Shown one piece after another: positions 24,573 to 32,765 of a DNA stretch of 64,000 nucleotides (within the stretch, counting starts at the first letter, position 1; each line of letters opens with the position of its first letter). The stretch comes from Curtobacterium sp. Leaf183. Lineage in GTDB: Bacteria; Actinomycetota; Actinomycetes; Actinomycetales; Microbacteriaceae. A program made the translations under genes and the position numbers. The stretch is taken from NCBI RefSeq assembly GCF_001424385.1, contig NZ_LMPO01000007.1, positions 21,449 to 85,448 on the forward strand. Direction: 5' to 3'. The notes under the pieces were generated by a model. The model was not told the origin of the DNA. It saw nothing but the letters and a program-made list of their open reading frames with translations, and did no database searches.

Positions 24573-25679
24573 TCAGCGCCCGGGGGCCAGGCCCACCAGC
24601 GGCATCAGCCAGCTCAGCCCGGCAGCGAGCGCGGGGCCCGCGGTCGCCCAGTTGTGCCGGGCGCCCGGCAGGATCCACGTCGTCACGTGCATGCCGGCTG
24701 CCCGTGCCCGCTGCGCCTGCACCGGGGTGAACTGCCCGTAGACGTGGTCGTCGGCGCCGGCCGCGAAGAACGCGTTCGACGCCCGGTACGGTCCGTGCGC
24801 GGCGAGCAGTGCCGCCGGCTGCGCCGCCCGGTAGGCGGCCGCGTCCCCCGAGAAGCCCTCGGCGATCGTGGTCGCCACGGATCCCAGGGTCGGGCCGGCC
24901 TCGCCCGAGACGTCGATGAGGTTCCCGAACCGCGCCGGGTCACCCGCGCCGAGCTGGATCGCGCACGTACCGCCCTGCGAGAACCCGCCGATCGTCCACG
25001 CGCCGGCACCGGACTGCACGCGCAGGTGCGTCGTGACCCAGGCCGGGACGTCGTGCAGCAGGTAGGTCCGGCTGTTGCCGAGCGGACCGTCGACGCACAT
25101 CGGGTTGGCGGACTCCGGGCCGAGCTGATCCGGTACGACCACGATCGGCGCGAGTCCACGGTGCAGGGCGGCGAGCGCGTCCATCGTCTCCTCGATGTGC
25201 CCACCGGTCTGCAGGTCCTCCGGTCCGGCGCCGCGGGACTGCCCGGACAGCAGCACGACGACCGGCAGGTGGGGCGGGGCGGCGGTGAGCGCGGCCGGCG
25301 GCAGGTAGAGCAGGGCGTCGCGCGCGGTGAAGTGGGAGCGGGTCGCCGGGATCGTCACGTGCAGCAGACGACCGGCGGTCGGCATGCCCGCCGGTGGCGT
25401 CCAGGTGGACGCCAGGTCGGCGGTCGCCGGAGCGGTGGTCGTGCCCGGCGCCTCGGCGGCCGGGATGCCGGCGTCGGAGACGGCCGGCGTCGAGGGCGGG
25501 TTGCGCGGGCTCGACGTCGGCAGCGGCGTCGCCGTGGCCGTCGTCCCGGCATCCACGGGTGCCGCCGCCGACGAGGACCGGCCCCACCAGGTCGCCGCGA
25601 CGCCGACGTTCACCGCCGTCAGGACCGTCATGGCCACGACGACGGCAACGACGGCCTTGGAGCGAGTTGTGTGCTGCAT
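24573..25679 (-). CDS. Membrane-anchored or secreted alpha/beta-hydrolase esterase
   Basis: 368 residues. Residues 9-32 form one hydrophobic segment (AVVAVVVAMTVLTAVNVGVA), a signal anchor or signal peptide, then a Pro/Thr/Ala-rich spacer to about 85. The hydrolase domain has LPVVVLLSGQSRG, nucleophile serine in IGGFSQGGTCAIQLG, and a histidine near the end in PGARHNW. It resembles the putative esterase (Esterase D/mycolyltransferase-like) family of actinobacterial surface proteins. Substrate unknown. Confidence 0.8.
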   Translation of the reverse strand: MQHTTRSKAVVAVVVAMTVLTAVNVGVAATWWGRSSSAAAPVDAGTTATATPLPTSSPRNPPSTPAVSDAGIPAAEAPGTTTAPATADLASTWTPPAGMPTAGRLLHVTIPATRSHFTARDALLYLPPAALTAAPPHLPVVVLLSGQSRGAGPEDLQTGGHIEETMDALAALHRGLAPIVVVPDQLGPESANPMCVDGPLGNSRTYLLHDVPAWVTTHLRVQSGAGAWTIGGFSQGGTCAIQLGAGDPARFGNLIDVSGEAGPTLGSVATTIAEGFSGDAAAYRAAQPAALLAAHGPYRASNAFFAAGADDHVYGQFTPVQAQRARAAGMHVTTWILPGARHNWATAGPALAAGLSWLMPLVGLAPGR

Positions 25680-25859
25680 GGGAATGCCGAGCGTAGGGAG
25701 CAGCGCCGGGAGCAGGCCTCCGGAGCGGTGCGCCGGGCTGAAGGTCCTCCTCGCCGGGTCCCAGCTGGTGTCGAGCAGCCGGCGAGCGATCGCCCTGGAG
25801 TACAGCGCCCTCGTGCTTCGTGGACGTCATGGCTGGTCCGGTCGCGCGTGCCCCGCCGG

Positions 25860-25865
25860 TACAGT
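25860..25865 (+). promoter_or_regulatory. Probable -10 box TACAGT for the 25.9-kb aldehyde dehydrogenase gene
   Basis: TACAGT lies 57 bases before the ATG at 25923, which has a GAGGGA ribosome site. No clear -35 box is seen. The remaining gap from 25680 shows no gene. Confidence 0.35.
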
Positions 25866-25922
25866 TCCCCGACCGGCGTCACCGAGCACCTGACCGACGA
25901 CCACGTCCGACACGAGGGAACC

Positions 25923-27293
25923 ATGAGCGACACGATCTACGCCGTCACCGACCCCACCAGCGGCGAGGTGCTCCGCACCTTCCCGACGATCACCGACGCC
26001 GAGCTGTCGGACGCGATCAGCACCGCCGACCGCGCGCACGCCGAGGACACCAGCACGGTGGCCGACCGCGCGGCGCTGCTGCACCGTGTCGCCGAGCTCT
26101 ACCGCGAACGGCGTGCGGACCTGGCGGCGACGATCGTGCGCGAGATGGCGAAGCCGATCGAGCAGGCCCTGGGCGAGGTCGACTTCTGCGCGGACATCTA
26201 CGACCACCACGCCGACCACGCCGAGGAGTTCCTCGCCGACCAGCCCATCACCCTGGCATCCGGGTCGGTCGGCAGCGCGTTCATCCGGAAGGACTCGGTC
26301 GGCGTGCTGCTCGGGATCATGCCGTGGAACTTCCCCGCCTACCAGATCGCCCGGTTCGCCGGCCCGAACCTGCTCATCGGCAACACGGTCCTGCTGAAGC
26401 ACGCGCCGCAGTGTCCCGAGTCGGCCCTGGCGGTGGAACGCATCTTCCACGACGCCGGGTTCCCCGCGGGCGCCTACACGAACGTGTTCGCCTCGAACGA
26501 CCAGGTCGCGGACGTCATCGCCGATCCGCGCGTGCAGGGCGTCTCCCTCACCGGGTCCGCCCGCGCCGGTGCCGCCGTCGCCGAGATCGCCGGCCGCAAC
26601 CTGACGAAGGTCGTGCTCGAGCTCGGCGGGTCCGACCCGTTCATCCTGCTCTCGACCGACGACCTGGACGCCGTCGTCGCGTCCGCCGTCGCCACGCGGC
26701 TCGAGGGCAACGGGCAGGTCTGCAACGCCGCCAAGCGCTTCCTGGTGGCCGACCACCTGTACGACGACTTCCTGGCGAAGTTCACCACCGCCATGGCTGC
26801 CGTCACCCCGACCGACCCGTCCACGCCGGGTGCCGAGCTCGGCCCGCTGTCCTCGCCGGCCGCCGCCGACCGACTCCAGGAGCAGCTCGAGGCCGCGACC
26901 GCCCAGGGAGCGACCGTCGAGACCGGCGGCGAGCGCATCGGAAACGCGTTCACCCCGACCGTCCTGACCGGTGTCACAGCGGACAACGACGCCTACCGCG
27001 AGGAGTTCTTCGGACCCGTGGCAGCCGTGTACCGCGTCGCGGACGAGGACGACGCCGTCCGGCTCGCCAACGACACCCCGTACGGCCTGGGCTCCTACCT
27101 CTTCACCACCGACGCCGACCAGGCCCTCCGGGTCGCCGACCGCATCGAGGCCGGCATGGTCTACGTCAACATCGTCGGCGCGGACAGCCCCGAGCTGCCG
27201 TTCGGCGGGGTCAAGGGCAGCGGCTTCGGCCGTGAGCTCGGCGCCCTGGGGGCCGACGAGTTCGTCAACAAGAAGCTGATCCGGATCGGCTGA
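25923..27293 (+). CDS. NAD(P)-dependent aldehyde dehydrogenase, succinate-semialdehyde-dehydrogenase-like
   Basis: 456 residues. ALDH motifs MPWNFPAYQIARFAGPNL, VSLTGSARAGAAVAEIAG, ELGGSDPFI (general base) and EGNGQVCNAAKRFLV (catalytic cysteine) are intact. The short N-terminus and GGVKGSGFGRELG end match the GabD2-type clade. It probably oxidises succinate semialdehyde or a related aldehyde and may overlap with gabD at 31.2 kb. It stands alone between convergent or divergent neighbours and ends before a 50-bp perfect palindrome. Confidence 0.85.
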   Translation: MSDTIYAVTDPTSGEVLRTFPTITDAELSDAISTADRAHAEDTSTVADRAALLHRVAELYRERRADLAATIVREMAKPIEQALGEVDFCADIYDHHADHAEEFLADQPITLASGSVGSAFIRKDSVGVLLGIMPWNFPAYQIARFAGPNLLIGNTVLLKHAPQCPESALAVERIFHDAGFPAGAYTNVFASNDQVADVIADPRVQGVSLTGSARAGAAVAEIAGRNLTKVVLELGGSDPFILLSTDDLDAVVASAVATRLEGNGQVCNAAKRFLVADHLYDDFLAKFTTAMAAVTPTDPSTPGAELGPLSSPAAADRLQEQLEAATAQGATVETGGERIGNAFTPTVLTGVTADNDAYREEFFGPVAAVYRVADEDDAVRLANDTPYGLGSYLFTTDADQALRVADRIEAGMVYVNIVGADSPELPFGGVKGSGFGRELGALGADEFVNKKLIRIG

Positions 27294-27307
27294 CGGACCG
27301 CAGCACA

Positions 27308-27357
27308 TGACGGACAGGAGGCCCGGTGCCAGCTGGCACCGGGCCTCCTGTCCGTCA
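27308..27357. repeat. 50-bp perfect intergenic palindrome, copy 1 of a dispersed family
   Basis: Arms of 25 bases (27308-27332 and 27333-27357) are exact reverse complements, core GGCCCGGTGCCAG / CTGGCACCGGGCC. It lies between the aldehyde dehydrogenase stop and the convergent small acidic gene, where a transcript would form a very strong hairpin. Near-identical or decayed copies occur at 29823, 35959, 37634, 47227 and 50893. Confidence 0.9.
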
Positions 27358-27362
27358 CCTCG

Positions 27363-27521
27363 TCACTGCGGGTCCGCGGGCTCCCCGCCGGAGTCCGGGT
27401 CGCTGTCCTGCGCCGGGTCCTCGGTGGCGTTCCCCGTCGAGGACCCGTCCGGCAGGTCGTCGGTGTACTGCTGCTCGTCGTCGGTGGGCTGGCTGGATCC
27501 GTCAGGTGTCGTGTCGCTCAT
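27363..27521 (-). CDS. Small acidic, probably disordered protein
   Basis: 52 residues beginning MSDTTPDGSSQPTDDEQQ and rich in Asp, Ser, Pro, Gly and Glu, with no hydrophobic core. It is predicted unstructured; no family is recognised. The ATG at 27521 is supported by a TACCGT -10 box ending 7 nt upstream and the absence of better starts. It may be a stress-related or hydrophilin-like protein, but that is a guess. Confidence 0.5.
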   Translation of the reverse strand: MSDTTPDGSSQPTDDEQQYTDDLPDGSSTGNATEDPAQDSDPDSGGEPADPQ

Positions 27522-27528
27522 GTCGCGC

Positions 27529-27534
27529 ACGGTA
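27529..27534 (-). promoter_or_regulatory. -10 box TACCGT before the small acidic gene
   Basis: Minus-strand TACCGT, seven bases, ATG at 27521. This spacing supports both the reality of the small gene and a leaderless message. Confidence 0.4.
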
Positions 27535-27689
27535 CGCGCGCGCCCTGCCTCGTCCGCCCAGGGCCGATGCGGGACTGCGGTGACACCAGAGGACACCGTC
27601 CGAGCCAGCGAGGGCGCGGATGCACGCGCTCCGACTGGCCGCCGTGCACGACCTCTCCGCCGCGATGACGGGAGGGGCCAGGTCGTGGG

Positions 27690-27716
27690 TCAGGTGGTCA
27701 GGTGGTCAGGTGGTCA
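27690..27716. repeat. 8-bp tandem repeat at a gene end
   Basis: TCAGGTGG-type units recur just over three times. On the minus strand they place TGA stops in all three frames, the first of which ends the secreted-protein gene at 27706. Confidence 0.8.
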
Positions 27717-29196
27717 GCGACCGTCGCAGGACGCCGCTCACGTTGCCGGTGCGGTCCACGACCCACACCATCACCGAGTACTGACGGCCTGCCGGCAGTC
27801 CGGCGATCGTCGCGGAACCAGCGGCGCTGCTCGCCGCCACCGCCGAGCCCGAGGTCGGCGTCGCACCAGTCTCGTCACCGGGCACGAGTCGCACGATCGT
27901 CGTCGCGGCGTCCCCCGAAGACGACTTCCCCCAGGTGACCTTCGGCGTCCCCGTGGTCGAGACGCTCACCGGGCTGGCACCGCGCGGCGCGGTGACGTCG
28001 GTCCGGGACCGCCAGAGCAGCTCACCGGACACCGGACCGGGGCGGGTGTCGTTGCCGCAGGCGACGGAGAACCGCACGCGAGCACGGTCGACCGACCCGT
28101 CGGGAGCGAGGGCGAGGTCGGAGATCGTGGCGGTCCCCTGGGTGCCGTTGCAGTCCCGACTGGCTCGGCTGATGTCGAGCAAGAGCGGCGCCCCGTCCTC
28201 ATGGTCGCCCACGCGGAAGGTCCCGTCGTGGAGCACCGACGAGTCCAACGGCGCGAGTTCGAGTCTGCTGAAGGCCGTCGTCGTCGAGTAGACCTGCTGT
28301 GACGAGAACACCGCGGTGCCGGGACCGTTCGACCCCTGGAACATCGCGAGCGGCCCGTCGGCGTCCACACGCGTGCGGTTCAGGGCGATCCAGTTGTCGC
28401 CACTCACCGTGAGCCTGCTCGTCCCGACCGGCGACGTCCCGGCGAGCGAGGCGCTCACCGTCGTCCCCCCGACGGGGATCCCGAGGCTGGCGACACGGGG
28501 ACCGCCGACCCGCGGCGAGAACCCGACACGCACGGTGCAGGTCGCACCGGCGACGAGGGTCGTCCCGCTGCAGGTGTCGTCCGCGAGCGCGAAGTCACCT
28601 GCGTGCATCCCACCGAGGACGGCGCGACCGAGGCGCTGCGGTGTCCCCGACGCGTTGTGGAGGGCCTGGGTCGCCCAGATGCGGGTGCTGCCGACGGCGG
28701 TCTGCGGCCAGGTGAGGTCCGTGCTCGAGAAGCGGACGGCCTGCTCCGGCTCGCCCATCCTGACCTGCCCGAACGACGCGTTCGCGGGGCTGTAGCCCGC
28801 GGAGAGGAACGTGATGTCGAAGCGCGTGAGGGTGCCGGACGCGTCGAACGCGACGTCGCGGACCTCCCAGCGGCTGGCGTGTTCGACGGTGACCGTGCCG
28901 ACGGAGAGGTCGGCGCTGTCGGTGCGCTCGAAGGCGATCTCCCTCGACCAGTCCGCGTTCGCCGGGTCACGGAAGCGGAGCTCGATGCGCTTCCGGTTCG
29001 CGGTGACGAGGTCGATGTCCCCGTCTCCGTAGAGCTGGGGCTGCTGGAACCGGTCCGGCGCAGTCGTGTTCGCGATCATCCCGATGATCGGCGGGTGGTC
29101 GTCGGCTGCGACCGCGGGTTGCGCGGCGAGCGTCGAGCCGAGCACACCCAACACGAGGCCGACAGCGATGAACGGTGTGCGTGCCGACTGCGGCAT
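27706..29196 (-). CDS. Secreted beta-rich protein with choice-of-anchor-D/ASH-like and fibronectin-III-like regions
   Basis: 496 residues. A Sec signal peptide (ARTPFIAVGLVLGVLG to AVA, cleavage near 30) shows export. Residues about 150-250 contain the FAL..DTCSGTTLVAGATCTVRVGFSP pattern typical of choice-of-anchor D or ASH-type beta domains. The C-terminal 90 residues (VSVSTTGTPKVTWG to SVMVWVVDRTGNVSG) resemble a fibronectin III module. No LPXTG or membrane anchor is present, so it may be free or loosely wall-bound. The frame is open well upstream, but the ATG at 29196 has AGGAGG and starts the signal peptide. Function unknown. Confidence 0.78.
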   Translation of the reverse strand: MPQSARTPFIAVGLVLGVLGSTLAAQPAVAADDHPPIIGMIANTTAPDRFQQPQLYGDGDIDLVTANRKRIELRFRDPANADWSREIAFERTDSADLSVGTVTVEHASRWEVRDVAFDASGTLTRFDITFLSAGYSPANASFGQVRMGEPEQAVRFSSTDLTWPQTAVGSTRIWATQALHNASGTPQRLGRAVLGGMHAGDFALADDTCSGTTLVAGATCTVRVGFSPRVGGPRVASLGIPVGGTTVSASLAGTSPVGTSRLTVSGDNWIALNRTRVDADGPLAMFQGSNGPGTAVFSSQQVYSTTTAFSRLELAPLDSSVLHDGTFRVGDHEDGAPLLLDISRASRDCNGTQGTATISDLALAPDGSVDRARVRFSVACGNDTRPGPVSGELLWRSRTDVTAPRGASPVSVSTTGTPKVTWGKSSSGDAATTIVRLVPGDETGATPTSGSAVAASSAAGSATIAGLPAGRQYSVMVWVVDRTGNVSGVLRRSLTT

Positions 29197-29286
29197 TGGT
29201 CCTCCTGGTGGGGCCCGAGTAGCCCTCATGTCGATCATGTCGTGTTCGGTCGACGCTGTCCGGGAGCGGACTGGCAGACTGCCGGG

Positions 29287-29817
29287 ATGGCTCCGATCAC
29301 CGTCCGCCCGATCCACGCCGACGAGTGGGAGCGCGTCCGCGAACTCCGCCTCCGCGCCGTGCAGGACCCGGTCGCCGCGATGGCGTTCGTCGACTCCGTC
29401 GAGCACACGACAGCCCTGCCGGACATGTTCTGGCGGGACCGCGCCGCCGGCGGCTCGGACGATGCCGGCGATGCGGCAACGGCTCGGCAGTTCATCGCCG
29501 AGGACGGGTCTGGCACATGGATCGGCACCGCCACGGGACTCCGCGAGCGTGCGGGCGACGACGACTTCGAAGGTCGTCCCGTCCACGTCGACGGCTGTGC
29601 CGTCGTCGGCGTCTACGTCGCGCCGGAGCACCGCGGACACGGGGTCGTCGGTGCCCTCGTCGACGCGATCGGCGCATGGGCGGCCGCGCCGGTGCGACTC
29701 ACCGTCCATGCCCGCAACGCGCGAGCGATCCGCGGCTACGAGAAGGCCGGCTTCACGGTCGTCGGCGACGAGTTCCCCGGGACCCTCGGACCGACGCTCG
29801 ACATGCGGCGGTCCTGA
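29287..29817 (+). CDS. GNAT-family N-acetyltransferase
   Basis: 176 residues. Motif A for acetyl-CoA is VVGVYVAPEHRGHGVVGALVDAI, followed by VHARNARAIRGYEKAGFTVVGDE, the usual GNAT ending. The N-terminus ITVRPIHADEWERVRELRLRA is also typical. Target unknown. A CAGACT sequence ends 6 nt before the ATG, in the same layout as other starts here but with a weak -10. Confidence 0.87.
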   Translation: MAPITVRPIHADEWERVRELRLRAVQDPVAAMAFVDSVEHTTALPDMFWRDRAAGGSDDAGDAATARQFIAEDGSGTWIGTATGLRERAGDDDFEGRPVHVDGCAVVGVYVAPEHRGHGVVGALVDAIGAWAAAPVRLTVHARNARAIRGYEKAGFTVVGDEFPGTLGPTLDMRRS

Positions 29818-29822
29818 CCGCC

Positions 29823-29872
29823 TGACGGACGGGAGGCCCGGTGCCAGTTGGCACCGGGCCTCCCGTCCGCCA
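29823..29872. repeat. 50-bp near-perfect palindrome, copy 2
   Basis: Arms 29823-29847 and 29848-29872 pair with two mismatches. The sequence is nearly the same as the 27308 copy. It fills the convergent gap between the GNAT gene and the putrescine oxidase gene and probably terminates both. Confidence 0.9.
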
Positions 29873-29880
29873 CGGGGTGA

Positions 29881-31251
29881 CTACCGGACGGTGGCCGGCT
29901 GCGGCAGGACGGCCACGATCTCGGCCGCCGCCTGGCGGCCCATCCGGACCGCACCGTCGACGTGCTGGTAGCCGGCGCCGGCCAGGTCGCTCGACGCGAA
30001 GCGGATCGGCCCCACGGCCGCGCGCTGGTCGGCACCGTAGCGGACCAGGCCGCCCAGGTCGAAGCTCGCCGCGTACGCGCCGCGGGTCCACTCCTCGGTG
30101 CCCCAGTCGCTCTCGTGGTAGACGACGGGGTCGGCCGCCCGGGGTCCGTAGTAGTCGACGAGCGAGGCGAGGATCCGTGCCTTGCGCTCCTCCGCGGGCA
30201 GCGCGAGGACGGCGTCGGCATGCACGTCGGACACGAAGCCCACGATGGCGCCCTGCGCCGAACCGTGCGTCGTGTTGTCGTACGCCTCGTGCACGAGCTC
30301 GTAGGGGCTGAACGCCGTGCCGGACAGGCCGGCATCGCGCCAGAACGGCCGGTCGTACACCGCCTGCACCTTGATCACGAACCCCATCGACAGGTGCTGG
30401 TGGAGCTGGTGCTGGCGGCGGGGCAGCGGCGGCTCGAACGTGATCCGGCTGTAGAGCGGCGGCGGGACCGCCAACAGGGCCTGCTGCGCGTGCACCTCGA
30501 CGCCGCCGTCGGCGAGCGCGACGACACCGTCGTCGGTCCAGCGGAGCGTCCGGACGGGCGCGTTCAGGTGCACGGCGTCGCCGAGCTGCGCGGCCAGCCG
30601 TTCGGAGACCTGCTGCATGCCGCCGACGACGCGCTTGTCGAGGATGAAGTCGGCGTCGACCAGGTTCGAGAAGCTGCCGGCAGACGCGGCCATCAGCAGC
30701 GCCTGCAATGCGGAGAACGCGTGCGCGGGCTTGGTCAGCATCGCGCCGGCGATGAACAGCGCGACGTTCTCCGTCGCGACGCGGTCGTCGCTCAGACCGT
30801 GCAGCCAATCGCGGAAGGAGACCTCGTCGAGTCGCTCGGCGTCCGGCGCTGCCCAGGGCTCGGCCGGGTCGACGGTGGCGACGAACACGTCGACGACCGC
30901 CACGAGCCGCTCGACCTCGTTCGCGGTGGCCTCGGGCAGCGGGAAGACGTCGCCGGTGTACTCCGTCCGGTTGCCGTCGGCGTCGACGTACACGCTCGAC
31001 CCCTCGCGGTACCGGTCGACCGTGTCGAGGCCGAGCTCCTCGAGGGTCTCGAGCAGCGCGGTCTGGTCGGGCGAGACCCACTGGCCGCCGATCTCGAGCG
31101 TGACGCCCTCGATGTCGTCCGTCCACGTGCGGCCGCCGACGCGGTCGCGGGCCTCGAGCACCGTGACCGTGCGGCCCTGGGCACGCAGGCGGGTGGCGGC
31201 GACGAGCCCGGTCACGCCGGCCCCGATGACGACGACGTCGCTCTCGGTCAT
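29881..31251 (-). CDS. puo: Putrescine oxidase (flavin amine oxidase)
   Basis: 456 residues. FAD motif VVVIGAGVTGLVAATRLRAQG, EARDRVGGRTWTD and LEIGGQWVSPDQTALLE at the N-terminus; C-terminal SSDLAGAGYQHVDGAVRMG contacts the flavin. The overall sequence is close, from memory, to the putrescine oxidases of Rhodococcus and Kocuria. It converts putrescine and oxygen to 4-aminobutanal (which cyclises to pyrroline), ammonia and peroxide. The ATG overlaps the gabD stop (ATGA), so it is the third gene of gabT-gabD-puo. The placement next to GABA catabolism agrees with putrescine as substrate. Confidence 0.88.
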   Translation of the reverse strand: MTESDVVVIGAGVTGLVAATRLRAQGRTVTVLEARDRVGGRTWTDDIEGVTLEIGGQWVSPDQTALLETLEELGLDTVDRYREGSSVYVDADGNRTEYTGDVFPLPEATANEVERLVAVVDVFVATVDPAEPWAAPDAERLDEVSFRDWLHGLSDDRVATENVALFIAGAMLTKPAHAFSALQALLMAASAGSFSNLVDADFILDKRVVGGMQQVSERLAAQLGDAVHLNAPVRTLRWTDDGVVALADGGVEVHAQQALLAVPPPLYSRITFEPPLPRRQHQLHQHLSMGFVIKVQAVYDRPFWRDAGLSGTAFSPYELVHEAYDNTTHGSAQGAIVGFVSDVHADAVLALPAEERKARILASLVDYYGPRAADPVVYHESDWGTEEWTRGAYAASFDLGGLVRYGADQRAAVGPIRFASSDLAGAGYQHVDGAVRMGRQAAAEIVAVLPQPATVR

Positions 31252-32765
31252 CGCTGTGCTCCCTGTCCGGTCGTGGTGCCCTGGGCGGTGCGCTGCCGGA
31301 ACGGGTCCGGCGTCAGGGTGTACATCGTCTCGAGGTACTCGTGGATGCCCTCGGCGCCGCCCTCGCGACCGGTGCCGGACTGCTTCACGCCACCGAAGGG
31401 TGCCGAGGCGTTCGACACGACCCCGGTGTTCAGGCCGAGCATGCCGGTCTCGAGCCGCTCCATCAGCCGATGCCCACGGGCCGGGTCCTCGGTGAAGGCG
31501 TACGCCACGAGACCGTACTCGGTGTCGTTGGCCGCGCGGACGGCCTGGTCCTCGGTGGCGAAGGTGCTGATCGCCAGGACCGGGCCGAAGATCTCGTCGC
31601 GCAGGATCTCGCTGCCCGGCTGCACGTCCGTCAGCACGGTCGGCGCGAAGAACGTGCCGGGTCCGTCGAGCGCCGTTCCACCGGTGCGGACGACGGCGCC
31701 ACGGGCCACGGCGTCGGTGACGAGCCGCTCGGCCTTGGCGACCGCGCGGGTGTCGATCAGCGGACCGATCGCGACGCCGTCCTCGGTGCCGCGGCCGACG
31801 CGCATCGCCTGCACGCGCTCGGTGACCCGGCGGGCGAACTCCTCGGCGACGTCCTCGTGCACGATGAACCGGTTCGCCGCGGTGCAGGCCTGCCCGGTGT
31901 TCCGGAACTTCGCCGCGAGGGCACCGGTCACGGCCTCGTCCAGGTCGGCGTCGGCGAAGACCAGGAACGGTGCGTTGCCGCCGAGTTCCATGCTCGTACG
32001 CAGGACGTTCGCGGAGGCCTGCGCCATGAGCGTCCGACCGACGGGGGTCGACCCCGTGAACGACAGCTTCCGGAGTCGCGGGTCGGCGATCACCGGCTCG
32101 GACACCGCACGCGCGTCACTCGTCGGCACGACGTTCACGACACCGTCCGGCACACCGACTTCGCGCAGCAGGTCCACGAACAGCAGGGTGGTGAGCGGCG
32201 TGAGTTCGGCGGGCTTGACGACCACCGTGCAGCCGGCGGCCAGCGCGGGCGCGATCTTGCGCGTCGCCATCGCGAGGGGGAAGTTCCACGGGGTGATCAG
32301 GTACGCGGGCCCGACGGGCTTGTGCGAGACGGTCGCCCGACCGGTGCCCTCGGGGTTGGTGCCGTACGAACCGCCGATCCGGACCGCCTCTTCCGAGAAC
32401 CAGCGCAGGAACTCGCCGCCGTAGGTGACCTCGCCGTCCGCCTCGGCCAGGGGCTTGCCCATCTCCAGGGTCATCAGGAGCGCGAAGTCCGCACGGCGCT
32501 CCTGCAGCAGGTCGAAGGCGGCGCGCAGCAGTTCCCCGCGCTTCCGGGGTGGCGTGGCGGCCCAGTCGGCTCGGGCGCGGTCGGCTGCGGCGAGCGCACG
32601 GAGCCCGTCGTCGGCCGTCGCGCTCGCCACGTCGGCCAGCACCGCTCCGGTCGACGGGTCGTGGACGGCGAAGGTGGCTCCGTCCGACGACGGCTGCCAC
32701 GAGCCGTCGATGAACAGCCCGGTGGGCACGCGGGACAGCAGGTCCTGTTCAGTGCTGGCGCTCAT
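31248..32765 (-). CDS. gabD: Succinate-semialdehyde dehydrogenase GabD
   Basis: 505 residues. ITPWNFPLAMATRKIAPALAA, LSFTGSTPVGRTLM, general-base region MELGGNAPFLVF, catalytic cysteine in NTGQACTAANRF and the C-terminal GGVKQSGTGREGG are all of the GabD class. It oxidises succinate semialdehyde, the GabT product, to succinate for the TCA cycle. ATG overlaps the gabT stop (ATGA). Full length. Confidence 0.93.
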   Translation of the reverse strand: MSASTEQDLLSRVPTGLFIDGSWQPSSDGATFAVHDPSTGAVLADVASATADDGLRALAAADRARADWAATPPRKRGELLRAAFDLLQERRADFALLMTLEMGKPLAEADGEVTYGGEFLRWFSEEAVRIGGSYGTNPEGTGRATVSHKPVGPAYLITPWNFPLAMATRKIAPALAAGCTVVVKPAELTPLTTLLFVDLLREVGVPDGVVNVVPTSDARAVSEPVIADPRLRKLSFTGSTPVGRTLMAQASANVLRTSMELGGNAPFLVFADADLDEAVTGALAAKFRNTGQACTAANRFIVHEDVAEEFARRVTERVQAMRVGRGTEDGVAIGPLIDTRAVAKAERLVTDAVARGAVVRTGGTALDGPGTFFAPTVLTDVQPGSEILRDEIFGPVLAISTFATEDQAVRAANDTEYGLVAYAFTEDPARGHRLMERLETGMLGLNTGVVSNASAPFGGVKQSGTGREGGAEGIHEYLETMYTLTPDPFRQRTAQGTTTGQGAQR

